This document shows positions 11,801-20,900 of a stretch of 64,000 nucleotides of DNA, in pieces (position 1 is the first letter of the stretch; the number at the start of each line of letters is the position of its first letter). The notes under the pieces are model-generated. The model ran no database searches. It was not told where the DNA came from and saw only the letters and a list, made by a program, of their open reading frames with translations. The position numbers were made by a program, and so were the translations under genes. The DNA comes from Nemopilema nomurai (Eukaryota; Cnidaria; Scyphozoa; Rhizostomeae; Rhizostomatidae). Location: the NCBI GenBank assembly GCA_003864495.1, contig ML133454.1:3507442-3571441 (forward strand), in the 5' to 3' direction.

Positions 11801-13689
11801 TGTAATGTAAAAAAGTTTGAAAAAGCAGTTGATACTGGCTTCTCGACGTAGTTGTAGAATGTTGCATAGAAAAGCAGTTGAGAATCTTATACACATGCGG
11901 CGTACTTGATTTGGCCTGTGTTTGGTCTGTTTGTGGAGTCTTGCAGTATTCCTCCTTCTTGAAAGACCCCTGGAGAACATTTTCTTCGAAGTTGTTGAGG
12001 ACGTTTCCAGTTGGCTTGTAAATGGCCACTGCGTAGGTGCACAGGGTGTGGTTCCGTCGCGTGACTGCATGCCCGATGCCTAGCTTTTTAGACCCCTTCC
12101 ACACCACCTGAGTGAAGCTTCGGGCCTGCCTGCTGTCCGGATTGGAGAATCGAAACGCAGGGTGGCACACCTCATCGTACCTAGTTAAAGGATCTCTTTC
12201 ACTCAGAAGGCTAACAAGCATGATCGGCAGATTTTTGAGAGAATGCTACCCTGAACGGTGATAACAGTTAATAAACATGTCTCTTGCCGTCTATTTACAA
12301 TCAGCAATAAAATACGCAAGCAACGACAGTGACTTGATCAGCCAGTTAAATATCAGTGAACTCTGTCTTCTATTCGAAGCCTATCAGAAATGTATCTATT
12401 TTTCAAGCGCTTGACATTAGAGGAAGAGCGATGGAAAAATCTTGTGTTCGATTTCTATAGCGGATCGCACATTTCAAGATTGTACAACAAAATAGTGCCA
12501 TAAAGCTAGAGCACTTCACTGTCCTATACAGAAATTTCTAATAAAACTTTTAAATTTCCCTTTAGTGTTCTAGTTGCATATAGAAAAATATGAAAGTTTC
12601 ATCTTTTTAAGGTGAGGTATCTTTAAACTGCACAGAATAACTAACCTGATCTACCTCATGATAATGAACCAAAACGAAATGTTTATCAAGCTACTAATTG
12701 AAAACCAAACTTTGATAACCCGATCAGACATTTTATGAGAGCCTCTTTTTGCTGCAGTTGATTTATGCTAAATCTACTAGATTCATTGCAACACTTGGTA
12801 AGAAAACGGACATTGTCAGAGACACGGTAGAGTCTCTGTTTTAAATGCTGATATGTGATATCGAGGCGTACGTATACTAAAGTTACTGACAATAAGAGGA
12901 CACTCGAGGCAAGCTGGAGTGCGGGATAAGAAAATTTGTTTCCGATTTGTGTAAAAACGCCCTTTGATTATTTACTTGAACATCAGTCAAGCATGGAGTA
13001 CTCCTCATAAAAATAAATATGTTTTGATTGAAGTGTTCTGAATTGAAACATTTTCATAAGATTCTTGGTGACCCATTTGGCTCTACTCGAGCACTGGAGT
13101 TGTTATCGCAGCCAAAAAGATACTTTCTTAAAGTTTTACAGTCCGATTAAGGACTGCTTTCTTTGTGCTTGTTGAGGTTGGGCACAGGTTGAGCAGAGAA
13201 TCTGTTATCTCCGCCGCAGAGTGCTGCCTATTTTATCTATGTTTATGAGGCAACTGGTCTGCTTTGGAGCAACAAAAGTGCTAGCAGTGGTTCTTGCTTG
13301 CCAACCTGCATCAATCACTCGACTACGCGCCCTATTAAAGCAAAGATTGAGCCGACTCACCAGCTGTCGGTGACCTCCTTGCCAGTTAAGGCCCGGTTGT
13401 ACGTTGTGCAGGCCATCAGCACATTGTGTCCTGGTGGAAGGTGCTCCAGGATCTCACTATCCCTCGCTGCTTTCTTCGCCATCTGCCTGGCATCACTGCT
13501 AAGTTCCTTGCTGAGCTCCAGCTCCGACCCGTCGCCATTATGCACTTTCCTCAGCTGGTTGTGCCTTTTCAAAACATCTTTTGAAAATTCATCATAATCC
13601 TGGTGCTCTGCAGTAAACGAGGTGTGCAAAAGTGCACAAAATATGTAGAAATTTAGCAGCCAAAGGCTGTTTTTTCTGCCCAGCTCCAT
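1433..13689 (-). CDS. Gene B: giant protein with six CAP/SCP domains (M8-M13)
   Basis: Exons in order: 13689-13361, 12180-11906, 11575-11132, 10424-10199, 9863-9373, 8925-8688, 8318-7825, 7390-7171, 6734-6010, 5450-5201, 4518-3077, 2805-2580, 1934-1433. They total 5,862 nt, exactly 1,953 codons plus a stop, and every junction is in phase (1 between modules, 2 within domains). The start is Met at 13689 with a signal-like core (SLWLLNFYIFCALLHTSFTA). Six GAPR-1-like CAP domains alternate with linkers. It repeats gene A's module plan, so the two arose by module duplication or are one gene. Caution: a phase-1 acceptor lies at 13607, and intron pyrimidine tracts translate as hydrophobic runs, so the signal peptide may be spurious and M8 may be an internal exon of a 13-CAP gene. 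An extracellular role is inferred. Confidence 0.73.
3077..5450 (-). CDS. M12: CAP domain 12 with long Pro/Gly/Lys/Gln repeat linker
   Basis: A exon 5450-5201 (LKIHNELRSLHTS, GENLVILC) and B exon 4518-3077 (Y-S-E-A-C, RPNHFTQMIWRATS, FCSCVVAMYEEPGN, KENVKQGQF, PSKC). The A half is the most divergent in the array and has lost the first pocket His. Glu, Glu and the second His remain. There is one extra cysteine in the beta strand (FCSC). The linker of about 390 residues is Thr/Pro-rich at first, then made of loose repeats of Q-G-K-P-(T/P)-G-V-(A/P), then Thr/Pro/Lys-rich again. It resembles mucin or elastic-matrix spacers rather than collagen, as Gly is not at every third place. The donor GATG|GTAAGT is in phase 1 at 3077. 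Confidence 0.8.
5943..5958. repeat. Poly-C run of 16
   Basis: An uninterrupted mononucleotide run lying in the intron between the M11 B exon (ends at 6010) and the M12 A exon. It is only 52 bp past the donor. On the transcribed strand it is a G16 run, which can affect splicing and is a common place for length errors in assemblies. Confidence 0.9.
6010..7390 (-). CDS. M11: CAP domain 11 with PTQ/TP-rich basic linker
   Basis: A exon 7390-7171 (LRVHNYLRKIHG, GESIAVKC) and B exon 6734-6010 (Y-K-E-A-C, GAGHFTQIVWQAT, GIGKATANV, LCTIIVARYEPPGN, RHNVKRGEF, LEFC). The first pocket His is replaced by Ser (IRSSDAS); Glu, Glu and the second His are kept. The linker of about 165 residues contains imperfect repeats of P-T-Q-(T/K) (TPTQKVPTQTPTQKIPTQTP), followed by Lys/Pro/Asn-rich sequence, consistent with an extended, possibly O-glycosylated spacer. 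The donor GAAG|GTATGA is in phase 1 at 6010. Beyond it lies intron, including a 16-nt poly-C run, so the open frame that continues to 5921 is not coding in this model. Confidence 0.8.
7605..7800. repeat. Tandem repeat, about 24/48-bp unit, in an M10-M11 intron
   Basis: The motif CTGATACTACGAG alternates with TAAGTTGTAATTG and ATATTGCATTG variants, giving a 48-bp higher-order unit repeated roughly four times with small changes. It begins 25 bp downstream of the M10 donor (7825) in the transcribed direction and stays inside the intron. Confidence 0.85.
7825..8925 (-). CDS. M10: CAP domain 10 (pocket lost)
   Basis: A exon 8925-8688 (LRVHNYFRRIHNSPP, GENVGSAC) and B exon 8318-7825 (Y-K-Q-V-C, ETSKFTQLVWKST, GIAFATKR, FCTYIVAKYSPPGN, KENVLKGSF, PSIC). 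Only the GEN Glu of the pocket tetrad is kept; the first His is absent, the second Glu is Gln and the second His is Lys. The four cysteines stay. The linker of about 80 residues is mixed and not low-complexity, with several His and aromatic residues (HVPPSMHNHWSFG), and contains extra cysteines near its end (KRCASKG, PKCRG). The donor AGAG|GTAAGT is perfect, in phase 1, five codons before a stop. A hydrophobic open stretch before the A exon is pyrimidine-tract read-through. Confidence 0.8.
9373..10424 (-). CDS. M9: CAP domain 9 with charged linker
   Basis: A exon 10424-10199 (LEVHNALRKIHNAP, KFEHAKNI, AENLAFSC) and B exon 9863-9373 (Y-Q-E-A-C, GTAHFTQIVWRST, GIGRAII, TCTYFVARYEPAGN, FKDEVKKGDF). 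The four pocket residues are kept (AEN and AHF contexts) and so are the four cysteines. The linker of about 70 residues is extremely charged (KKGKNEKEADKPKEDKKEDQ), ending at donor GATG|GTACAT in phase 1. The acceptor of the A exon sits about 30 bp from a 17-bp tandem repeat in the upstream intron. That repeat translates in all frames and makes long artefactual open frames (MHFCTKCTSVPN...) fused to this exon; those residues are not included. Confidence 0.82.
10453..10588. repeat. 17-bp tandem repeat, eight copies
   Basis: The unit TGCATTTGGTACAGAAG is present eight times with two single-base variants (positions near 10467 and 10549). It occupies the intron between the M8 linker exon and the M9 A exon, ending about 30 bp before the M9 acceptor. 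Because 17 is not a multiple of three, the array is open in several frames on both strands and creates long spurious open frames. Confidence 0.95.
10870..10965. repeat. TTACTA-type simple repeat
   Basis: A run of TTACTATGA and (TTACTA)n variants inside the same gene B intron as the 17-bp repeat. It is low-complexity and shows no coding potential. Confidence 0.75.
11132..13689 (-). CDS. M8: possible signal peptide, CAP domain 8 and acidic linker exon
   Basis: A exon 13689-13361 runs from Met through a hydrophobic segment to LKRHNQLRKVHN, ILEHLPPGHNVLMAC and a Trp at the donor. B exon 12180-11906 has Y-D-E-V-C, RQARSFTQVVWKGS, GIGHAVT, LCTYAVAIYKPTGN and ENVLQGSF. A separate linker exon, 11575-11132 (444 nt, phase 1 to 1), is Lys/Arg-rich at first and then acidic (PKEEEEEAADVQ). 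Pocket: first His kept, GEN Glu is His (GHN), second Glu kept, second His is Ser. The donor at 11906 (TCAA|GTACGC) is weaker than the others and was chosen because it alone gives phase 1. From 13607 the A exon would be 247 nt, the same as in M1 and M2. Confidence 0.68.
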
Positions 13690-16594
13690 ATTAAGCCGTG
13701 CTTCTTATCTTCATAGTAATTTTTGTTTGCCTAGCGGCCAATCTCACGCCTTTTGCGTGTGCAGTGATCCGTAACCGGCTTGAACTCAAGATTCGGACCC
13801 ACCAGCCAACTTTCCATTTGCTTTTTTGCCAGCTGAATACGGGAATGGTTCAAATGTGCATTTTAAAGAAAGCATCGAGGAATAACTTGAAGATGGCATT
13901 GCTTGCTAAATGAACGCCTGGACGGGATCATGCAGGGTTATAAATGATCAGAACTTCTTTTTGATATTTCTTTCAACATCACACGCCACAATATTTTGGA
14001 AAACAATTATATATATTCTATAAAAACTTCTATTAACGATTTTTGCATTAAATTTTAGTCCAATATCTTTATCAATACAATCAAGTTATTTCTAAGCAAT
14101 CTTCTTTTGCAATCCATGCTTTATTTACAACTTGGTGCTGCCTGAAGCTCCTCCGTCATAGCTATCTCATGAGGTCAGAGCTAGCAAGAGGAGTGAGTGC
14201 GTATCGTCTGGTTGGCCCGCCTTAAAAACGTATAAATGTGATTTTCTGCGGGATGAATTAGAAGTAAAAAGCTCATTATAGTGGGAAAACTGTAAAATAT
14301 TCTGAAGCAAAGAGCCTAGTGACTGTTTCCTGGGATTCGCTTGAGGGAGCTAATCGCTAACGATTCAGAACTCTAGTCGCACTCAAGAGAAGAGGCCTGT
14401 AGAAATACAAATATGTGCAGCATAATTCTTTTTGTATTTTAGATTTTGCCAATGGTTTTGGATCAGTTGCTACTAACAACTACACAGTATCAATGGATAC
14501 ATCAATGATTGGTTGCAAAATCAACCTTGTGAAATATGGTTTCTAGAAGATTAGAGGCTTAAGATTTCGGAGACTCCCTCTTACCCTTGAAGATGACTTT
14601 CACGGGCGAAATCTTCTAACCAGAAAATTAAAGTTGCATTCAGTTGGCAACTAATGGATTTTCACTTTATCCTAAAACGGACATCATTTCAATACCTTGG
14701 TCAATTCAAAAGAACATGAAACGAAAATGAGAATCCACAGTCAGAATTTATCTGCTTTGGTTAGTTGGTTTCCTTGGCCCAAAGCTACGTCATCGCTCCA
14801 CAATTAAGTGAGCCACCAACACTAAGTGATCCGTTTACCCAGATTTATATGAACTAAGGCTATCAGACGATGACCTTCCCGTCCTAGTATTATCCAACTG
14901 TAGTTGGTTCAATGAGACTTGACAAAGTTGCTCGTTGAATAATGAAGTCTTTATAGTTTTTGGCATTCTCTACCGTAAAAGTAGAGTTAATTCTCTAAGA
15001 CACGAAAGAAGTTTTAATTATCAAAATCCTATTCTTTTTATGCGTCTTGATGCACACAAACATGTTATTTGCTTTAAACATGTTTAAATTTGATGCAGGA
15101 AAATACAACTCTTTATTCTTAAGGAAGGCAAAATATTGTTAAATAGCGTAGTAGTATAAATGTCTCTGGGTTTACTTTGGCCATTTATTTGTTGGTTGGA
15201 ATCCCCATCAAGGACACATGCACGGTAAATTGCCAAACATCATCTTTGGCATTTGCATTCTGAATGACATATAAGCGGGACAATGGCACAGGGAAGACCA
15301 TTTAGATGTCAGATGCCGATACTCATTCACTGTCACTAAAATTCAACAACTTGTGACATTGCTGGAATAATAACTAGCCTTGGATGATGACACTCGGACC
15401 CATTCTTCCATTCGTCTGCGTCTTCTTACGCCAAGCTCACACAAGACGATGATTTAATTATATATTAAAGATATTTTTTCATGGAGTTTTTAGTATATAT
15501 TGTGTAAAATTTTGATTTTCAGCTTTAGTTAAGTCTTCCAGGCGGCAAACTGGTTATGTCAGAAGCTTAGAGTTTAGAATATAAACAGAAGCTATTCTGT
15601 GCACTTTCTAAACCTTTCGGTTAGCTACGATAGAAAAATTGAAAAGAAAGAAATGAATCTGTGAATTTTTCAATTGGAAAACTGTTTGAAATATCTTAAG
15701 ATTTGCAGTGTTTCAAAATACTTCATTTTGAAAAAGTGATGAAAGTCAGTGACACTGAAGAATAGATGAATAGATTCCTTAAGCCTGATAGGAGCAACTT
15801 GAAGTTAACATTTTACCGGCTAGATGAAAAACATCCAGCCTTCAACCAGTTTTTACTAAATATTTTCCATATTCAATTGGCTTAAAGTTACATGCTAGAA
15901 ATTTAGTTTACAAAGGTAAAAAGTTAGAAGATAAAAATGACACACTTTTAGGATATTTTCTTTTGTTCATAAAACTATTAATTTTTTTCTTTATAATATG
16001 AATATAGTCTTATGAATATTTTTAATAGATATTTCATCTTTATCTAATAAACATCTTTGACAGCTATTTTACATTATATTACATATCTAGACATGCTAAG
16101 AAATAGCATCACGTCAACAACATTTATACATTCTGTGACAAAATAAAATCCAACCAGAAAAGGTTTAAATATCACACCAGTTGTCCACCCCGAAAACAAT
16201 ATAGACCATGCAACGTCCCAAGAATGAAATGACAAATGTTAACTGACACACTTAAAGCAATGCACTGACTCTATTTCACAATGAAGAGCGTATTTGCAAA
16301 CAGAGAATGTTTGCAGTGACGTACTAATGCATCTGCGGCACATTTGCCGAGACAAGGCAATTTGCCGTTCGAATCAGCGATGTCAGGTCATGTACAGCTG
16401 GACGTTTTCTAGCCCAAAGCATGCGCAGTAACTACTAAGGTACTAGATCGGACTACTGACCACTTCATTTAATGCTCCATTACTGTAGAGCTCGTATCTG
16501 TGCGCGCGCACCTGTTGGTCTCCGGATGTCGCCAGCCTCATTTGCAAAGAGCATGCACCAATCATATCTGTTCACAAAATCAAAGCAAAACGTA
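13690..16594. other. Intergenic gap or long intron between M7 and M8
   Basis: About 2.9 kb of AT-rich sequence without a recognisable exon on either strand. In the two-gene model it holds the 3' end of gene A and the promoter of gene B. In the one-gene model it is most of a 3.2-kb intron from the donor at 16798 to the acceptor at 13607. A minus-strand ATTAAA lies at 16468-16473, about 120 bp past the M7 stop. A TTTATAA-like element near 13938-13945 could serve gene B. Neither is decisive. Confidence 0.45.
16468..16473 (-). terminator. Candidate poly(A) signal ATTAAA for gene A
   Basis: ATTAAA on the minus strand about 120 bp downstream of the M7 stop codon. It is the commonest variant of the animal polyadenylation signal. 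It supports M7 as a terminal exon, but such hexamers are frequent in AT-rich DNA. Confidence 0.3.
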
Positions 16595-17946
16595 CTACCG
16601 GTAACGGTTGCTATATTTAGTATATGACGTAGTTCTTGTGTGATGGCGTTTGTGATGGCGACGATGGTGACGGTTGTGGTGTTTGCGTCGAACTTTCCGT
16701 TCCCTCCTCTTTCGCTTTTTACGCTTCAAATGACGTTTTCTTTCCACTCTATTCTGCCTAGATCCTTGTTTAGTTTTTTTAGCCTTATTTTTCTTACTTT
16801 GGTCCAAAGAAGATTTCTTAAATGTTTCGATTCTCTGACTGTCGTGCAAGCTAACTGAGTCCTCTCCTTCGTCGTCCCTTACTGGTGTTGGCTTGATCAT
16901 CTCTGATTTATTTGGTGCATCGAACACTGTTGTCGTACGCTTGTTCCCCAATACTGGTCTAGGGCTCTGGTACAGAACGGTCCGTTTGCCACCCGGTTGA
17001 CGGGCAGCGTTCGGTGCGCTGATTTTCGAGTCGACAAATCCGTGCATGGTTCCGCTAGAGGCACCTTTTCCTCCTCCGCCTTTCCCGAAAGTGTCGCAGT
17101 AGCGGTAGTCGAATAGGCCGAACAGTACGTTCTCCTTCTGCATGTTTCGCATTACGCCAGACGGCTCGTACAGCGCAACAACCCAAGTGCAAAGCATGCT
17201 GTCCAATGTGGTTGTTGCTTTGCCAATGCCAAACTTCGTCGAAGATGTCCAAACGACCTGCATGAAGTGGGCAGCGCCGAATGGGTTGGTTCCCTTGAAG
17301 TCGTAGCCAGGGTTGCATACTTCGTTGTACCTGTAGATTGAAAAACCATCTTGAATTCCTGCTTTCATCTGGTACAAAGGCAGTTGGGGGGAGGGGGTGG
17401 TGGCTCAAGTAAATTCACTATTGTGCAGCGCGTTTCAATAGTTTGTAGAAAACTCACTTGCCCCAAGTCAATGTCTACTCAAAGAAATTTGACGGAGTGT
17501 GTCTGATATTGATGTCTGAGGCGCTTTGAGTCGTGTATTGTTTGTGTCACGGATAAATTCCTAGGAGAACTAAATTCTTGTAGCCTTGCAGCCCATCTCT
17601 CATATTATTCAATGCTCGGTTATTTAACTACGGGCGCATTACGAGTCACTTTCATAATGTAAATCTACAACAGCGAAGGTTTTGTTGAATTTCAGTTGAA
17701 AATTAAAAGGCGCTCACCATTTGTTTGTGGCCTCGTCTCCGCTCATCTCGATCCCGTCCTTATTGCAGGACATGGCGATGTTTTGACCATTTACGCTGTC
17801 CTTTGTTCTCATCAAAGATCCCTTTGACGCAAGTTTTGCTGCGAGCTCCTCCGCTTCCTGGCATTTTTTTACATCAAGCTGCAGTGCAGGGGCATTATGT
17901 ACTGCCCTAAATCTGTTGTGAGTGTACAATGCTTCTTGCCTGAAGT
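16595..17946 (-). CDS. M7: CAP domain 7 with His/Arg/Lys-rich C-terminus
   Basis: A exon 17946-17718 (YTHNRFRAVHNAP, GQNIAMSC) and B exon 17330-16595 (Y-N-E-V-C, GAAHFMQVVWTSS, GIGKATT, LCTWVVALYEPSGV, ENVLFGLF, YRYC). Pocket: the first His is Arg (LMRT), the GEN Glu is Gln, the second Glu and second His are kept. The tail is a Gly-rich patch, a mixed segment, then about 65 residues dominated by Lys, Arg and His (KRKKRKRRERKVRRKHH, HHRRHHKRHH) ending in TAG at 16595. There is a strong phase-1 donor (CAAA|GTAAGA) at 16798, before the basic tail. If used, the basic tail would be intronic and the exon could splice on to M8. I favour the stop but cannot exclude the splice. Confidence 0.75.
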
Positions 17947-20900
17947 CTAATAGCAAGAATTTGGTTATAAAAAAACAGGGAACATAAATTTTACCAATAC
18001 TGAGACAACTATTCTGGTGCAGTTTGCAAATTATCACGTGCTTTTCATATTCAATTTTCAACATTGATATTCAATTTGAATCAGTGCTTAAGGCCAAATT
18101 TCAGCTTGAAGGGTCCTTTACTTGAATTCAATGGCAAATCTTCCTTTAGGTTCAAAGTCCAAAGAGAAGGGAGGAAATTGCAGGGCTTGAATACAAACTT
18201 GATTTTTTATTGAATGCATAGTTTGTTACAAGCAAACAGGTTAACAGGTTTCTAAATTGATTCTTAATTTGCATATTTAGAAATAAGAGTCTATTCTTCA
18301 AACTCTATGACTGTTTATTTGCACTTGAAAATGAAATGATCAAATTTTGCAAGGTTGCTTGAAGTTACAATAATGATATTTCCCTTTAGTGCGTCTGGTT
18401 TAAAAGCCTGAATAATGGCAATTGCTTCCATGAGAACCTACTTTGCCAAGAGGCCTGTGACAGTTGCTCTTGCTAGGGTGTCTGTTCGTCAGAAATGAAA
18501 CCTAAAGAGCTTTGATCCACAGTTTGCTGTTTAAGTCTTAAGAATCCCAAAATGGTTCCTTGCAAAGTTAGCAAATACGTAATCTAAGTAATTGAAGAAA
18601 ACACAGAAGCCTTAAAAATGAGACCCTTTATCAACTACAGAAAGCTACCTTGTTTGTTTCTTGAAGCCCCATCGTCCCCTGCACCGTCGCCCCCAGCAAC
18701 AAGCTCCTCCTCAGACTGTCCCTTCCCGGCGTGCAATGTGCTTCCGACTGTGTTTGCGTCCTCCAGCCTTTCGCTTTTCACGGGAAGGTTATCCAGTATT
18801 CTGTTCTTGCCAGCCATCTTTGCAGCTGCTAAGAACTGCTGGCAAAAGTGCTTTGAATCAATGCTTCCTTTCTGCACGTTTCCCTTCACGTCTCCGAGGA
18901 CATTCCCGGGGGCCCGGTATCGAGCCGCAATGTACGTGCAGAGCAGGTCGGCCTTGACCCGGGTCGCGCGGCCGATACCCATCTCCGTCGTGCTCGCCCA
19001 TACGACTTGCGTGAACCTTTCTGTGCCGCTGATTTCAGCCGCTGCAAAATCATAGCCAGGGTTGCACAATTCACTGTACCTGTGAATAATTAAACTTCCT
19101 CAATAAGTGGCACATAGCTGTATACTTCAAGTACAGAGCAAAGTAGTAAAAAGTTAAAGACAGTGGAATTGTTGCTAACTATTTCAATACGTAAATATGT
19201 TCGAGAGTTTACATTATTCATAGCAATTAGCTCAACAATAGGTGCCATAATTTCCCGTCCTGGCCCTTTTCAATTTGAGTACATTTTCAAAGTTACATTT
19301 TGAGTAAGCAGTGTTGTTTTACTGCATCATCTTGTGGTATTCATGCGTTGTGATAATCGTCAAAGTTTTTAACTAGCAGTTTCATCGCCAGTCTTACCAG
19401 GTTTCTGTCGCCTCTGACGCAGTCATCTCCTGCTTCCCGGCTTTGCAAGACTCGATCACATTTTCACCGTCTGGGGAGTTCGACCGCCTAGCCATCCCTA
19501 GCTCTGAAAATGGTGAATTCAACTCAATAAAAATATCGAATCTGAATTTGACGTTGTGGATACAAATATTTTTGTGGTAATAAGACACGCAGAAAATGTT
19601 GATCAATAGCACACGTGTTCTTTTTCAACCCGTTCTTTTTCAGAACACATTAGCTCTCAAGTGTTGTATCCACTCGATCTCAGAATACTACGATGTCAGA
19701 CTTCTCATTTCTTTTGAATCTTAGTGAAAGTATCGTTATCATTTCAACTCATATCATGAGCAAAAATTAAGGGCATTGATACAGTTGTTGGTGTAGGCCA
19801 TACTATTCCACATGTGTGTTACAAGCGAATCTTCTTAAACCAGACGTTGTGGATTAAAGCATCAATAGAAGAATATTCTATGAAACGCAAGTGAAGCCAG
19901 ACTTTGGGTCTTTGGTCATTGATTGCAAGCATTACCTGCGCAGTGTTGTGCCCAAGCCTCTGCGTCTTTTGTCAAGTCTTGGTTCAGTAACAGGGGAGGA
20001 GCATCGTGAACAGCACGAAAGCGGTTGTGTGCGTTCAAGGCTGACTGCTCGAATTCTGAAAATTGTAGAGGAGCAAAGTTTTAGAGAGATGAATTGGAGC
20101 TGGCCTGTTAGAAGGCCTCTTTGAACAAGCTTGTTCCTTAATGCGCTGCCTCAAACTATATACAGTACAATGCAACCTTCTTTTAAACTTTTTAAGTTTA
20201 TTATCATGAACATTTTGCTTTGTCCATTTTCAAGGCTCGCCCAGAATCCTATATAAATATTTTTTTTATCAAATGCAGGAACTCCTATCGACATATTTAG
20301 AAAGTGAGCTGCAACAATACTAGCGAAAATAATGATGATGATGATTCACTTGAACTTTCAAATTATTCATGTTGGATAAGTCATAATACCAAGTAATCTA
20401 TTGATTAGCAACTTAGGAATGAATTGAAGACTCTTTGATAATTTCAATTTCTCTGAAGTCAGAAAAATTTTTGGTGAATCAAATAAGTGAATGAAAAAGT
20501 CGCTTGGACGCACCCGTTGGCTTATAAGCGGCACTGGCGGCATTTTTCTCTTCCGCCTCCTTACTAAGGGCCGCTTGATCGTCGGCTACGGCATTAGAAG
20601 CCGCTAAGCCGCCAGCCGCAGGTTGATTGGTCGACAAACCCCCAGAAGGCGCGGCGCTGACTGCGGCACCTCCATTGCCATCTTGTGCATTGACATTGGC
20701 GGCGACTGTCCCTCCAGACTGCGGTTGGCCATTTGCTTGCAAAGTTGTGCCAGTTGTGCCGGAGATCATGTTCGCGGCAAATTTCGTCATTGCCGCGTTG
20801 GTTGTCGCGGTCTGAATTCCAGTCATCGCGGAATCAACGACACCAGTCGGGGCTTTGGAAGGAGCTTGTTGCGTCGCGGCAACATTGGCCACAGTCTGTG

